Origin: Paenalcaligenes suwonensis
Lineage (GTDB): Bacteria; Pseudomonadota; Gammaproteobacteria; Burkholderiales; Burkholderiaceae_B
NCBI RefSeq assembly: GCF_011290505.1
Contig: NZ_JAANPV010000008.1
Span: 1-64,000 of the forward strand
Direction of reading: 5' to 3'
Length of the DNA stretch: 64,000 bases
Shown in pieces: positions 1 to 9,688 of the stretch. The notes beneath the pieces are model-generated. The model had not been told where the DNA came from. It did no database searches and was given only the letters and a program-made list of their open reading frames with translations. The position numbers and the translations under genes are program-made. The stretch's first letter is position 1; every line of letters starts with the position of its first letter.

Positions 1-2280
1 CGTCCCCCCCACACCTATGGCTGCCAAGGTAATCCCAGCACTCAGGCTATTACCGCCCGATCCACCGCCTCCACCGATAGACTGCGCCAGCACCCCTACA
101 GCGCCTTTGCCCGTTGTACGAATTTTCCCGGCAGTCTCTACGTTAACCGTACCACCATTACCCGCCGCACCGCCCGAACCGCCTAAGCTTTTGGTCAACA
201 CGTCCAGACCTACCGAGGATGCTGAACCACCTTCACCACCACCGCCACCAATACTTTGTACAACAATAGCGTTAGCATCTGCCCCAGATGTTTGCACTAC
301 ACTGCTATTACCCAACTTCACATTGACGTTGCCGCCATTGCCAGCAGTAGCCCCTTTGCCACCTATGGCCACATTGGCCACAATACCTATGGCTAAAGTC
401 TTAGATGCACTCCCGCCGCCTCCGCCAATACTCTGTACGTGAATGCCATAGCCTTGCTCACCTTGTGTGGTAATACTTCCGTGGTTTTCCACCTTCACCG
501 TGCCGCCATTACCACTGGAGTGGCCATCCCCTCCCACCGAGACCAAGCCCGCTGAAGCGCCACCATTACCGCCGCCACCACCAACGGACTGTGCCAGTAT
601 CCCTTTGGCGGCTTTACCCGTAACAACGACTTCACCATGGTTAAACACATTGACGGCTGCCGCATGCGAATTAGGGCTATTAGAACGACCATCCCCTCCC
701 AACACCGCCGACGCTGTCTTGTTGTAAGTACCGCCATCGCCCCCTATGCTTTCAGCAAATAGCCCATGAGCCCCTGCCCCTGCGGTCTTGATACGGCCAG
801 CAGCTGTCTGTCGTAGCTCTACATTGCTACTACGACTGTTTGCTCCACCCTGGCCTCCTACTGCATAAATCCCTGCACCTTTACCCCCATCGCCGGCTGC
901 TCCCCCTAAACTGGCGGCATATAAAGCGTAAGCATCTTGCCCGGTAGTCCAAATCTGCGCAGAGCTCTGTAACGTGACCGCCCCAGCCGTCCCGCCACTA
1001 CTACCATCGCCACCCGGCGAATAAAACACACCACCACTACCGCCGTTGCTGCCACCGCCGCCTCGGCTAACTGCCTGTACACCAATGGCTTCATTGCCTT
1101 TAGTGCGCACTTGTACGTTTGACCCTAGTGTGACCGCCACGCTGCCACCACTGCCACCAGAACCTGCCTTACCGCCCTTAGCCAGTGCAGAGCCCCCACC
1201 CCAGAATCCATTACCACCATTGCTTTCAGCCACAACGCCACTCGCGTTATTGCCGTTGGTCTCTATGCTTAGGTCATTTAAGGTAGCGACTACCTTACCG
1301 GCACCACCACCAGACCCACCATCGGCACCATTAAACCAACTGTTACCCGTGATACGGCCTCCCTCACCACCTTTACTTAGCAAATGCAGGCCATGGGCTC
1401 CGTTAACATGGGTTTCAATGAACGATTGCTGTCCAGTACTGCGTTTTCGGGTGGTGACTTGTATGTCGCCGCCACGTCCACCGGTTCCACCATGATTACC
1501 CACCTTTTGGATCACACCGCCATCCACACTTCCACCGCCACCACCTTCTGAGCCTAAGAACACGCCCTTACCGTTACCAATAATCTCGCCACGTAAATCA
1601 AGGGCCACAGTGCCACCGCTTCCGCCATCACTACCCGACCAGCGTATAGCAACCGCTTGATAACCACTGTTACCCTCGCCACCCTTGCTTTGAACGTGTA
1701 TACCCGCTGCTGCGCTACTTGTGGTCACGATACGGCTATCATTCACCGTAATAGAGACTGGCCCCGCCGAGCCGCCCCCCGTACCACCACGCATACGTGA
1801 ACCCGCGTTACCCGCATTAGCCTGAACAGCTATGCCGTGCGCGGCACCCCGTGAGTAGTAGTTGGTAATGTCACCTGCAATCGTTAACGCGATGTCACCC
1901 GTATTGCCCCCCATAGCGCCCGTCGTATCCGCCACGACTCCGTTATGCCCAGCGCCTCCGTTGCCCGCATTTGAGGCTATGTACAGTGCCCCCGAAGCAC
2001 CGCCTGGGGTGCTTAGCTTTTTACCCGCCCCCAACGTATAACGAATAGCGTCACTCGCGCCCCCACGCGTTGAATCCCTAAACAGACTCGCGTTACGCCC
2101 GTTTTTACCTTGCTTAATAATGACCACGGGTTCAGTCAGCGTTTGCGCGTAGGTGTGAACCGGTAATGCCCACAACGCCATCACCAGCGTACGCAGTAAA
2201 AAGGGAATAGCAGGGAAACGTTGATGGTCCAATGACACATCCTCATGGCAGGTTGAGAGCGTTTTTTTCGTTGATAGCAT
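1..2280 (-). CDS. Glycine-rich autotransporter-like surface protein (N-terminal part, runs off the window)
   Basis: The minus-strand frame is open from an ATG at 2280 to base 1, 760 codons without a stop, so the C-terminus lies outside the window. A GAGGAA ribosome site precedes the ATG. The first 46 residues look like an extended signal peptide: a long polar N-region, a hydrophobic stretch (about 27-40) and a likely cut after HTYA. The remainder is rich in Gly, Ser, Ala, Asn and Thr. Its last part is built from repeats of about 52-59 residues that end in a unit like GxxAxGIxxQSIGGGGG; five copies are recognisable, at first degenerate and then nearly regular. Such proteins in Burkholderiales usually end in an autotransporter beta-barrel, which cannot be seen here. 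The likely role is a surface adhesin or passenger folded as a beta-solenoid; this is inferred from composition. All plus-strand proline-rich frames here are shadows of it. Confidence 0.85.
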   Translation of the reverse strand, partial: MLSTKKTLSTCHEDVSLDHQRFPAIPFLLRTLVMALWALPVHTYAQTLTEPVVIIKQGKNGRNASLFRDSTRGGASDAIRYTLGAGKKLSTPGGASGALYIASNAGNGGAGHNGVVADTTGAMGGNTGDIALTIAGDITNYYSRGAAHGIAVQANAGNAGSRMRGGTGGGSAGPVSITVNDSRIVTTSSAAAGIHVQSKGGEGNSGYQAVAIRWSGSDGGSGGTVALDLRGEIIGNGKGVFLGSEGGGGGSVDGGVIQKVGNHGGTGGRGGDIQVTTRKRSTGQQSFIETHVNGAHGLHLLSKGGEGGRITGNSWFNGADGGSGGGAGKVVATLNDLSIETNGNNASGVVAESNGGNGFWGGGSALAKGGKAGSGGSGGSVAVTLGSNVQVRTKGNEAIGVQAVSRGGGGSNGGSGGVFYSPGGDGSSGGTAGAVTLQSSAQIWTTGQDAYALYAASLGGAAGDGGKGAGIYAVGGQGGANSRSSNVELRQTAAGRIKTAGAGAHGLFAESIGGDGGTYNKTASAVLGGDGRSNSPNSHAAAVNVFNHGEVVVTGKAAKGILAQSVGGGGGNGGASAGLVSVGGDGHSSGNGGTVKVENHGSITTQGEQGYGIHVQSIGGGGGSASKTLAIGIVANVAIGGKGATAGNGGNVNVKLGNSSVVQTSGADANAIVVQSIGGGGGEGGSASSVGLDVLTKSLGGSGGAAGNGGTVNVETAGKIRTTGKGAVGVLAQSIGGGGGSGGNSLSAGITLAAIGVGGT

Positions 2281-2521
2281 TATGGGTTCCTCGTCCTCGG
2301 TGGCGTAAGTGAATACCAAACCCAACCGTGGCGTTCGCTTTGCAGCGCGCCCCTCTCTCTACGGCTGAGTTCTTACTATTCAGGTTTAAACGGGATTCTA
2401 TGAGAAGAAGAGGTCGCTGAATATCACTGAAACTAGGTAGCCCTATCCCAGTTCCCTCGCGTCACCATCAACCATCACAATACTGGTGCTTTTTTCCTAA
2501 TGAGTAGCGTTGTTGGAGAAT
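2281..2521. other. Leader region of the glycine-rich protein gene
   Basis: About 240 bases separate the terminator of the iron-uptake operon from the start of the glycine-rich gene. A minus-strand TAGAAT hexamer at 2395-2400 could be a -10 element, but no convincing -35 precedes it at normal spacing. No open frame or RNA gene is supported. Confidence 0.3.
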
Positions 2522-2551
2522 AAAAAAATGGCCCATAAAAATGAGCCATTT
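2522..2551 (-). terminator. Rho-independent terminator of the iron-uptake operon
   Basis: An 11-bp stem (arms 2526-2536 and 2541-2551, one G-U pair in RNA, four-base loop) is followed on the minus strand by a run of T. It lies 41 bases beyond the receptor stop codon and so closes the operon that starts at 9558. Confidence 0.85.
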
Positions 2552-2591
2552 AAGGGTATGTACAACACTGCACCACTTATGGTTGTGCTTC

Positions 2592-4688
2592 CTAATACAT
2601 CCACGTTGCTGTTAAACCAAACACTCGCCCAGGGGCAACTTGTGCAAAGTTGCCTAATGCGCCGTATGAAAAACCGTAGGTACGGTATTTTCTATCGGTT
2701 AAGTTATGAATATAAGCAGCCAACTCAACGTTATCGCTGACATTCCATGCTACTGACGCATCAAGCAAGGTATAGCCTTCTTGTTTCAACGTATTGGCAC
2801 TATCAAAATACAACGAACCTGTACGACGCACCGCGACTTGAGGACGTAAATTCGTATTGCCTACGCGCACATTGCCTTTAGCCGCTAGCGTTAACCCATG
2901 GCTAGGCGTAAAGGGCACACGGTTATTTTCACAACCAGTGCAGGTATTCGCCACGTATTTCACAAACTTAGCCTCATTAATAAAGCCTGAAGCCGCTAGC
3001 GTTAAGGATTGAGACACATCCCACTCGACATTAAACTCCACCCCCGTAGAACGCGTTTTGCCAACGTTCTTCAGTGTTTGGTAGCCCATTTGGCTATCAC
3101 CATACAACTGCGTATCTTTGCTATTCACGCGATAAGCCGCCACGCTAAACCGCAGATCATCCGTTGAGTAACGTGCGCCAATCTCATAGCTAGTAGAACG
3201 CTCTCTGCCAAAGCCTTCCGCATCAGCCATACTAGTAGGAGCCAAGTTGTACCCAGCTGGTTTATAGCCTTGCGCCACATTGACATAGCCACGCCATGCG
3301 TCAGAAAACTGATAACCCGCCGCCACATGTGTTAACCACGTATTCTGATGCGTAGAACGATCGCCTTGCACCGCTACCCCACCCATGTGGCCACCAAAAT
3401 TCGTTTTGGCTGAATCACGTGATAAGCGTAAGCCCCCCGTCAGGTCCAATTTGGGCGTCACGTGCCATGTCATGTTGCCGTAGGCAGCTAAGGACTCTGT
3501 TTCGTTTTTGGAATTGCTTTCCAAATACGGCATGTAGTTAGGCACCACCATATCAATCTTGTATTGACGTGCTTGCTTCACTTTTTGACGGTATAAACCA
3601 AACACCCCATCCCAACTACGGCTCTGGATTCCACCAGCTTGCTGTGGTCGCGTAGAAAGACGCAATTCCTGCACATCTTGACGCCACTGCTCTGGCTGCC
3701 AGGAATACTGCATGGCGAATGGATACTCACGCTCTATCCGTAGATGCTGCGTATTCACAATAGCGTTTAGTTGCCAGTCGTCCCACTGGTATTGCCCTGA
3801 GCCAGTAAGAGAGTTCACACAACGGCGCTGATAAACGTCTCGGTAGGCTTCTGGTAAATCTGCCCATGCATAGGCGGTTCTATCATCAATATTATCGTAG
3901 GGGGTATACACATCGTGCGCCCCTTTGGCGCAATCTCTACCACCCGATATGCCCATTTCCCATGGGCTACCTACGGGTGCCAACCTCAGTTTAAAGGTGC
4001 CCGCTTCGGCTTGGGTACGTGCCAACTTACTACCCAGCACATCGCTTTCTAACCAATACGGCATTTGTGTTTTCAGCAATGACACCGAACCATACAGCAG
4101 GTCTTCCACTAAAGGGCCAGATACACTGCCTTGCACCTGATAACCATGACGATTAGACAACCCCGTTTTCAGTTGTGCCTGAAAGTCGTTATCCGGTTGG
4201 CGCGTCACGATGTTCAACACCCCACCTTGAGCGCTTTTACCGTACAAAGTGCCTTGCGGGCCTTTTAGCAGTTCTACACGCTCTACGTCTACCAACGACT
4301 GCAACGCTGCTACCGGTAACTGCGGTACGCCATCCACATATACGGTTAATGCCGGATTATAAAAATCTTGTGCTGAGGTTACACCACGAATGGTCACTTG
4401 CGGAAAGAGTGGCGAACCACTGTAAGACATCTGCAAATCGGGGAAGACTCTGCCCAAATCTACCGTATCGTTCACTTGCGCGTCGTCTAACGCATAGCGC
4501 TCTACGACGCTGGCGGCTCCATTCAATTTTTCTAATTTCTCGCCTTGTTTTGAGGCCGAAATCACAATGGCAGAAAGCGACTGAACCTCTGTGTCAGTGT
4601 GGTCGTTTTCAGCCGCATAGGCCACGTGTGCCGACAGCAATGCCACGCTTAGGCAGCCCAACTTAAAAGATGGAATCTTAGGACTCAT
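2592..4688 (-). CDS. fyuA: TonB-dependent siderophore receptor, FyuA (yersiniabactin receptor)-like
   Basis: Outer-membrane receptor of 698 residues that should bind a ferric siderophore and import it with TonB energy. The N-terminus is a signal peptide with a cut after AYA (residue 25), followed by a TonB-box-like segment (about 38-46), a plug domain (about 55-165, containing GPQGTLYGKSAQGG) and a beta-barrel ending in an aromatic residue. From memory it closely matches Yersinia FyuA, for example SAQDFYNPAxTxYVDGVPQL in the plug and VAQGYKPxGYN in the barrel. It is the last gene of the MFS-ABC-ABC-receptor operon, 29 bases after the second ABC gene, and is followed by a clear terminator. The same genes occur in the yersiniabactin locus, so the ligand is probably a phenolate-thiazoline siderophore. 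Receptor identity is well supported; the exact ligand is inferred. Confidence 0.9.
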   Translation of the reverse strand: MSPKIPSFKLGCLSVALLSAHVAYAAENDHTDTEVQSLSAIVISASKQGEKLEKLNGAASVVERYALDDAQVNDTVDLGRVFPDLQMSYSGSPLFPQVTIRGVTSAQDFYNPALTVYVDGVPQLPVAALQSLVDVERVELLKGPQGTLYGKSAQGGVLNIVTRQPDNDFQAQLKTGLSNRHGYQVQGSVSGPLVEDLLYGSVSLLKTQMPYWLESDVLGSKLARTQAEAGTFKLRLAPVGSPWEMGISGGRDCAKGAHDVYTPYDNIDDRTAYAWADLPEAYRDVYQRRCVNSLTGSGQYQWDDWQLNAIVNTQHLRIEREYPFAMQYSWQPEQWRQDVQELRLSTRPQQAGGIQSRSWDGVFGLYRQKVKQARQYKIDMVVPNYMPYLESNSKNETESLAAYGNMTWHVTPKLDLTGGLRLSRDSAKTNFGGHMGGVAVQGDRSTHQNTWLTHVAAGYQFSDAWRGYVNVAQGYKPAGYNLAPTSMADAEGFGRERSTSYEIGARYSTDDLRFSVAAYRVNSKDTQLYGDSQMGYQTLKNVGKTRSTGVEFNVEWDVSQSLTLAASGFINEAKFVKYVANTCTGCENNRVPFTPSHGLTLAAKGNVRVGNTNLRPQVAVRRTGSLYFDSANTLKQEGYTLLDASVAWNVSDNVELAAYIHNLTDRKYRTYGFSYGALGNFAQVAPGRVFGLTATWMY

Positions 4689-4717
4689 GATGAATTAATA
4701 CCCTGTTTACTGAATAA

Positions 4718-6511
4718 TTATCGTGCTGTGGTCTGCCCACCATGCCAATGCTTCACGCTTTCTGAGGCCTGCCACATACAGGCATACTCCCCTTGTTGGC
4801 TCAACAACTCGGTATGCGTGCCCTGTTCCGTCACGCGCCCCTCACGAATAACCAGAATCTGATCAGCCCCTACTATGGTGGAAAGCCTATGCGCGATCAC
4901 AATCACGGTGCGCTCTTTCACCAACGCATCGATGGCTCGTTGCACCGCCACTTCGCTCTCGGTATCAAGCGCTGCCGTAGGTTCATCCAAAATCACAATA
5001 GGGGCATTTTTAAGCATGGCGCGTGCAATGCTGATACGCTGGCGTTCGCCACCCGATAGGCGGCTACCTATATCGCCCACACGAGTGCTATAACCTTGCG
5101 GTAACCGGCTAATGAAGTCGTGACAATGCGCGGCGCGTGCTGCTTGTTCTACCTCGGCATCGGAGGCTTCGGGTTTGGCCATACGTATATTTGCCAGTAC
5201 TGTATCGTCAAACAGATACACATCCTGAAAGACAACTGAGATCAACGCATTTAATGTCTCGGGTGCTATAGAACGTAGGTCTACGCCACCTATAGCCACC
5301 TGCCCCACTTGTGGGTCCGCATGACGCATGAGCAAACGCGTCAAGGTGCTTTTACCGCCACCAGATGGGCCAACCAACGCCGTTAAGCTACGTGCCCCAA
5401 AACTTGCTGAGACCCCTTTTACAGCGGGCGTAGTGCTACCAGCGTACCCAAATCCCACATCCGTAAACTGCACGTCGTAGAGATGAGGCTCTGCCAGTGG
5501 CTGTTGCTGTGCCAACGGTTGTGTTTGCATCAGCGCTGTAATTTTATTCAGCGATGCCTCCACCATATCCAGCATTTTGGTGCTTAAGATAAATACACCC
5601 AAGGGCTCGCCAAAACGCACCACCAACACCATTAATGCAGCAAAGGTAGCACTGTCTACTTGGCCTTGCGTCACCAACCATGCGCCGATGAATACCACCA
5701 TTACAATGGCAATTTCCATAATGGCGGACAACATCAAATTGGGTTTCGCCCCTTTTTTCTGGCCTATGGTTTGAACGGCCTCTACGTAAGTAAAACTGTC
5801 ATGCAACTGTTGGTGCTTTTCACCTGTGCAACATGCTGCACGCAGCACGGCTAAGCCTTGGGTGTATTCCAAAATATCGGCACTCACACGCTCATTCGCT
5901 TCGGCCAATAGTCGCATCCCCCTGCCATAAGCGGGACGTCGCCAACGATATAAGGGAATCAACAACGGGAATACACAGAGCAACACTACCCCTATCTGCC
6001 ACTGCACGCCCAACACCACCACCGCTACCACCAGAGGCGTGATCAAGGCATTCGCCATGATGTTGGCAACCGTCAGCAAATAACTCAGGTTTTCATCCAC
6101 CCCGCCTAATAAGGTGGCATTAATCTCGCCCGCCCGTTTATCTTGCAGCTTTTCTAGGGGAATACGACGTAATTGCTCACCTAAGGCGGTTCGCAATTCA
6201 TGCGTGTTTTGCACCATGTCACCACGGTAATCGAACCCCATTGCCCACCACCGTAGTGCCATGCTGAGCACCATCAACAGCGTTAACGCCGCCAACCATG
6301 GCCACGCTGATACCCAGCTTGGACTAGGTAGCAACGCTTGGAAAAGCGGCAATACACACGCCAGCGCCACACCCTGCACGGCAGCCGATGCTGCCAGCCC
6401 CCATAAACTGGCACGCAAACGCGGCGCTCTACTGCGGGCGCTACGCATGAGTTGTTGCCACGTTTCGCGTAAGGACGTCACTGCTGCAGTACGTGATGTA
6501 GAGTGACTCAT
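4718..6511 (-). CDS. ybtQ: ABC transporter ATP-binding/permease half, YbtQ-like
   Basis: Inner-membrane half-transporter of 597 residues: a six-helix exporter-fold membrane domain (about 30-320), then a nucleotide-binding domain. Visible motifs are Walker A LVGPSGGGKST, signature LSGGERQR, Walker B VILDEPTAALD and the H-loop IAHRLST. It resembles Yersinia YbtQ (stretches like GFDYRGDMVQNTHELR and LRRIPLEKLQDKRAGE). YbtP and YbtQ have an exporter fold but are needed for iron import from yersiniabactin. I place the start at the ATG at 6511, which overlaps the stop of the upstream ABC gene as ATGA and has a GGAGG site five bases ahead; a longer frame to 6562 would lie inside the upstream gene. 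It should form a heterodimer with the product of that gene. Confidence 0.9.
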   Translation of the reverse strand: MSHSTSRTAAVTSLRETWQQLMRSARSRAPRLRASLWGLAASAAVQGVALACVLPLFQALLPSPSWVSAWPWLAALTLLMVLSMALRWWAMGFDYRGDMVQNTHELRTALGEQLRRIPLEKLQDKRAGEINATLLGGVDENLSYLLTVANIMANALITPLVVAVVVLGVQWQIGVVLLCVFPLLIPLYRWRRPAYGRGMRLLAEANERVSADILEYTQGLAVLRAACCTGEKHQQLHDSFTYVEAVQTIGQKKGAKPNLMLSAIMEIAIVMVVFIGAWLVTQGQVDSATFAALMVLVVRFGEPLGVFILSTKMLDMVEASLNKITALMQTQPLAQQQPLAEPHLYDVQFTDVGFGYAGSTTPAVKGVSASFGARSLTALVGPSGGGKSTLTRLLMRHADPQVGQVAIGGVDLRSIAPETLNALISVVFQDVYLFDDTVLANIRMAKPEASDAEVEQAARAAHCHDFISRLPQGYSTRVGDIGSRLSGGERQRISIARAMLKNAPIVILDEPTAALDTESEVAVQRAIDALVKERTVIVIAHRLSTIVGADQILVIREGRVTEQGTHTELLSQQGEYACMWQASESVKHWHGGQTTAR

Positions 6512-8277
6512 CGCGCACCTCCGGTAAATGCCCAGTGTTGCGCTTGCTCGTAGTGCCGCCACAAGTTAGCGTACGCACCCTGCTTTGCTAGCAATGACTC
6601 ATGCGACCCACGCTCTAGTAAACGTCCTTGCTCAAACACCAGTATCTGGTCGGCATGACGAATGGTATTTAAGCGATGCGCCACCATGACTACCGTTTTT
6701 CCACGCATCAGGTTAGCTAACGCAGCAATCAAGGCGGCCTCATTTTCAGGATCTGCAAACGCCGTCGCTTCGTCTAGCACCAAAATGGGGCGGTTCTGCA
6801 AAATAGCGCGCGCAATGGTAATGCGCTGACGCTGGCCACCAGATAAGAAGGTGCCGCGCTCGCCAGTGGGTGTGTCATACCCTTGCGCTAAACTCATAAT
6901 AAATTCATGCGCCTGAGCCGCTTTAGCCGCTGCAACAATGTCGTCCATGCTAGCCTCGGGCATACCTAAGGCTATGTTCTCGGCAATGCTACCCGCAAAC
7001 AAAAACGTGTCTTGGAACACAAAGGCCACCTGCTGCATTAAGGTCTGTGGCGACATATCCCGCACATCCACGCTGCCAATCTGAATGCTGCCCGCTGTCA
7101 CATCCCAAAAGCGTAGTATCAAGCGGGCTACAGTTGTTTTCCCCGCGCCACTAGCCCCAACTAATGCGGTCACACTACCTTGTGGTGCCTCAAAGCTCAC
7201 CTGATCTAGCACCATAGCCTCGCCTTCCACGTAGCTAAAGCTCACGTTCTCAAAGCGTAGACTGGTTTCAGCAGGGACAGCACTGTCAGCATCACTCACA
7301 ACGGGCAGCGCAGGTTCAGCCAATACGTCTTGGATACGCTGAATACTGATCTGCGTTTTCGCCACCAAATGCTTCAGTGACATCAGTGGCAACAGGGATT
7401 CCGCCATGCCAGTACCAATAAGCAGGACAGCAATCCATGTAGCCGCATCCAGCTGCTCTTTGCTGACTAACCATGCCCCTAACCACAACAACACGGCTAG
7501 TGTAGGAAGCGGACTAAGAATAATCTGCGATAGTCTAGAAGCGGTACCTGCACTTTTGTACCAGCGTGTGACCACATCGCGGTACGCCTCTAACGCTCGC
7601 TGATACCGCCCAAAGGTGGCTGTTCCACTATCAAAGGTACGTACCACAGGCATTGCCTGCACATACTCCACAACAGCAGCACCCACACTTTCTGTTGCCT
7701 CGTTATAGCGGCGCATCATCTCGTCACCACCACGCCACGCTAAGGCCACTACTGCCACCCCTATAAGCAACACCGCCGTTGCAGCCAACGCTAATGGCCA
7801 ATCCAGCACAAACAACAACACAAACGTCAGCACGGGGGAAATATAGGCTCGCGCATACAAAGGCGACGAATCAGCCACAAAGACATGCAATGCCTTCACA
7901 TCCTCCATCATGACTTTAGATAACGCCCCTGCCCCCATTTTCTGCACATACCCTAGCGATACCTCTGCCAAATGCGTCGCCAATTGGGTACGTAGCACTG
8001 TTTCTAGCCTAAATGCCGCAAAGTGCGATTGATTAAACGCGGCCAGTCGTAACACCAATGCCACTACAGTGAGCAATAACGCCATCGCTAGTGGCCACCA
8101 CGGGTACTGCGCGGTGTCTAGCAATAACGTCTGCATCGCCCATGCCAACGCTACCGCCACCCCCAGTGCTGCGGCGGCACTGGCCCCTGCCAACAGCATA
8201 GAAAACCGTATCTGACCACGAACGGGCTGCATAATGGCCCACGCGTTAGCCGCGCTGCGATGAGATTCGTTAGACAT
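6508..8277 (-). CDS. ybtP: ABC transporter ATP-binding/permease half, YbtP-like
   Basis: 589-residue half-transporter with an N-terminal membrane domain (about 20-300) and a C-terminal nucleotide-binding domain: Walker A LVGASGAGKTT, signature LSGGQRQR, Walker B LVLDEATAFAD and H-loop VAHRLNT. The DEATAFADPENE form of Walker B and D-loop is usual in the siderophore-importing exporter-fold group. It starts nine bases after the MFS gene behind an AAGGGGG site and overlaps the next ABC gene by four bases, so the two halves are translationally coupled and probably made in equal amounts. The expected role is moving a ferric siderophore or its iron across the inner membrane together with the YbtQ-like half. 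Confidence 0.9.
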   Translation of the reverse strand: MSNESHRSAANAWAIMQPVRGQIRFSMLLAGASAAAALGVAVALAWAMQTLLLDTAQYPWWPLAMALLLTVVALVLRLAAFNQSHFAAFRLETVLRTQLATHLAEVSLGYVQKMGAGALSKVMMEDVKALHVFVADSSPLYARAYISPVLTFVLLFVLDWPLALAATAVLLIGVAVVALAWRGGDEMMRRYNEATESVGAAVVEYVQAMPVVRTFDSGTATFGRYQRALEAYRDVVTRWYKSAGTASRLSQIILSPLPTLAVLLWLGAWLVSKEQLDAATWIAVLLIGTGMAESLLPLMSLKHLVAKTQISIQRIQDVLAEPALPVVSDADSAVPAETSLRFENVSFSYVEGEAMVLDQVSFEAPQGSVTALVGASGAGKTTVARLILRFWDVTAGSIQIGSVDVRDMSPQTLMQQVAFVFQDTFLFAGSIAENIALGMPEASMDDIVAAAKAAQAHEFIMSLAQGYDTPTGERGTFLSGGQRQRITIARAILQNRPILVLDEATAFADPENEAALIAALANLMRGKTVVMVAHRLNTIRHADQILVFEQGRLLERGSHESLLAKQGAYANLWRHYEQAQHWAFTGGAR

Positions 8278-8286
8278 ATCGCCCCC

Positions 8287-9558
8287 TTAGCCCTGAACCA
8301 CATCGACGGCTACGTGACTGTTTGCTTTTTGATCTTGCTGACGCACCATCACCGTACCAATCAAGGTCAACACAGCCGCTAACCCGAAGCATGTGGCATA
8401 GCCAAAATGCTGGGATAGCCAGCCTGCCAGAACCCCCGCCACACCCGCCAATAACGCATCACCGCTTTGGAACATAGTGAAATCCACCCCAGCCTGTAAG
8501 GGCGAGGCCAGACTCATCAAGGTGGAATACAGCGCCACCCACAACACGCCCATCACTGCAAACATCACCACCACCAGCCACGTCACTACCGATAGCGATG
8601 CCGTCGGCGCTGCAATTGCTAACAATGCCAACACGCATGCTTTCACCCCTACGGCTATCCATACGGCACGCCAACCTGGCACAAAACGCACAAAAAAGCC
8701 CCCTGCTACTGCACCACCCAACCCGGCACCAATATAGAGCGAACCAAACAACCACCCCACTTGGTCTAGGCTCATGCCTTTGTCCAACAAGAAAGGCCCA
8801 AACATCCCTAAGCTCAACCGTATACCCACACTAGATACCAGCAACATTAACAAGCCCAAGCGCACTTCCGGCCTACGTAGTGCGTACCACAAACTAGGCT
8901 GATGGTTGGTCTCTACATGCGACTGTCTAGCTGGTTCTTTGGTCATCACCATAGGTGTAGTCAGCAGCAAAATCACTAGGCCAGTTGCTATCAAGGCAAC
9001 CTCCCAACCCCACCAACGCACCAACAGTAGAAACCCACCAGACCCCAACATCGCACCTAGGTAAGCACCACCCACTTGTATGCTATTACCCCACCCTCTG
9101 CGTCCTTCAGACAGTTGGTCCACCACAAAGCCATCGCAGGCGATATCTGCGGTTGCGGCCACTAAGGCAGCAAGCAATAAAGCCCCCAGAATCCACCCTA
9201 TATGCGACACCAACGACAGTTGCTCAAACCAGCACACCACGCCTATCACAAACAAAATCAAGGCCATCAGCCATTGCCCTAGCAGCACAATTTTTCTAGA
9301 GCGTCGCTCTGCTACACCTTGTGGTAAACGCCAGCGTTCTATGTACGGTGCCCATAAAAACCGTATCCCCCAGGGCAACCACAACAAAGCCGTCAACCCG
9401 GCAATTTCTAGCGATGCACCCTCGTTACGCAACAGCGTAGGCAACGCTTGCGTAATCAAGACCGTAATAATGGATTGGGTCACATAAATGCCTGCCACAG
9501 CCAGTAATAACTGGCGCAAACCTAAGCGAGCTGCACTATTAGGCAAAGCGGTAGACAT
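8287..9558 (-). CDS. ybtX: MFS permease, YbtX-like
   Basis: 423-residue major facilitator protein with about 12 hydrophobic segments. It opens the operon and is followed after nine bases by the two ABC halves. Position and sequence match the YbtX-type permeases (also called AmpG-like) that accompany yersiniabactin-type uptake genes. In Yersinia the exact role of YbtX is not settled; inner-membrane handling or efflux of the siderophore is plausible. The start at 9558 has a weak AAAGG site. The divergent promoter with a Fur box lies just upstream. The MFS call is secure and the substrate is inferred from context. Confidence 0.85.
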   Translation of the reverse strand: MSTALPNSAARLGLRQLLLAVAGIYVTQSIITVLITQALPTLLRNEGASLEIAGLTALLWLPWGIRFLWAPYIERWRLPQGVAERRSRKIVLLGQWLMALILFVIGVVCWFEQLSLVSHIGWILGALLLAALVAATADIACDGFVVDQLSEGRRGWGNSIQVGGAYLGAMLGSGGFLLLVRWWGWEVALIATGLVILLLTTPMVMTKEPARQSHVETNHQPSLWYALRRPEVRLGLLMLLVSSVGIRLSLGMFGPFLLDKGMSLDQVGWLFGSLYIGAGLGGAVAGGFFVRFVPGWRAVWIAVGVKACVLALLAIAAPTASLSVVTWLVVVMFAVMGVLWVALYSTLMSLASPLQAGVDFTMFQSGDALLAGVAGVLAGWLSQHFGYATCFGLAAVLTLIGTVMVRQQDQKANSHVAVDVVQG

Positions 9559-9642
9559 CAGAACTAAACCTTTGAGTAGAAAACGTCACTGTGATCGCAC
9601 ACGCTACGCATACACAACACAGAAAAAATGATGATAACAATT

Positions 9643-9661
9643 GACAATCATTATCAATATC
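9643..9661. promoter_or_regulatory. Fur box in the divergent iron-uptake promoter
   Basis: The minus strand reads GATATTGATAATGATTGTC, which matches 16 of 19 bases of the classical Fur consensus GATAATGATAATCATTATC. It lies between the MFS operon (start 9558, minus) and the AraC regulator (start 9689, plus). It overlaps a possible minus-strand promoter, TTGATA and TATCAT with a short 15-bp spacer, so Fur-Fe would be expected to block both directions. Confidence 0.8.
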
Positions 9662-9670
9662 ATTTAGCAA

Positions 9671-9676
9671 TATAAT
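9671..9676 (+). promoter_or_regulatory. -10 element of the AraC regulator gene
   Basis: A perfect TATAAT lies 13 bases before the ATG at 9689. No -35 is present at 16-18 bp; the nearest TTGACA (9641-9646) is 24 bp away, so activation or a different promoter geometry is likely. Confidence 0.45.
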
Positions 9677-9688
9677 AAGAGTGTAAGC

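Noticed and set aside
17-1495. Plus-strand proline-rich open frames of 86-149 codons
   Set aside because: They are the complement of the Gly-codon-rich minus-strand gene; GGN repeats read as proline on the other strand.
9641-9646. TTGACA as -35 for the AraC gene
   Set aside because: The distance to the TATAAT is 24 bp, too long for a normal promoter.
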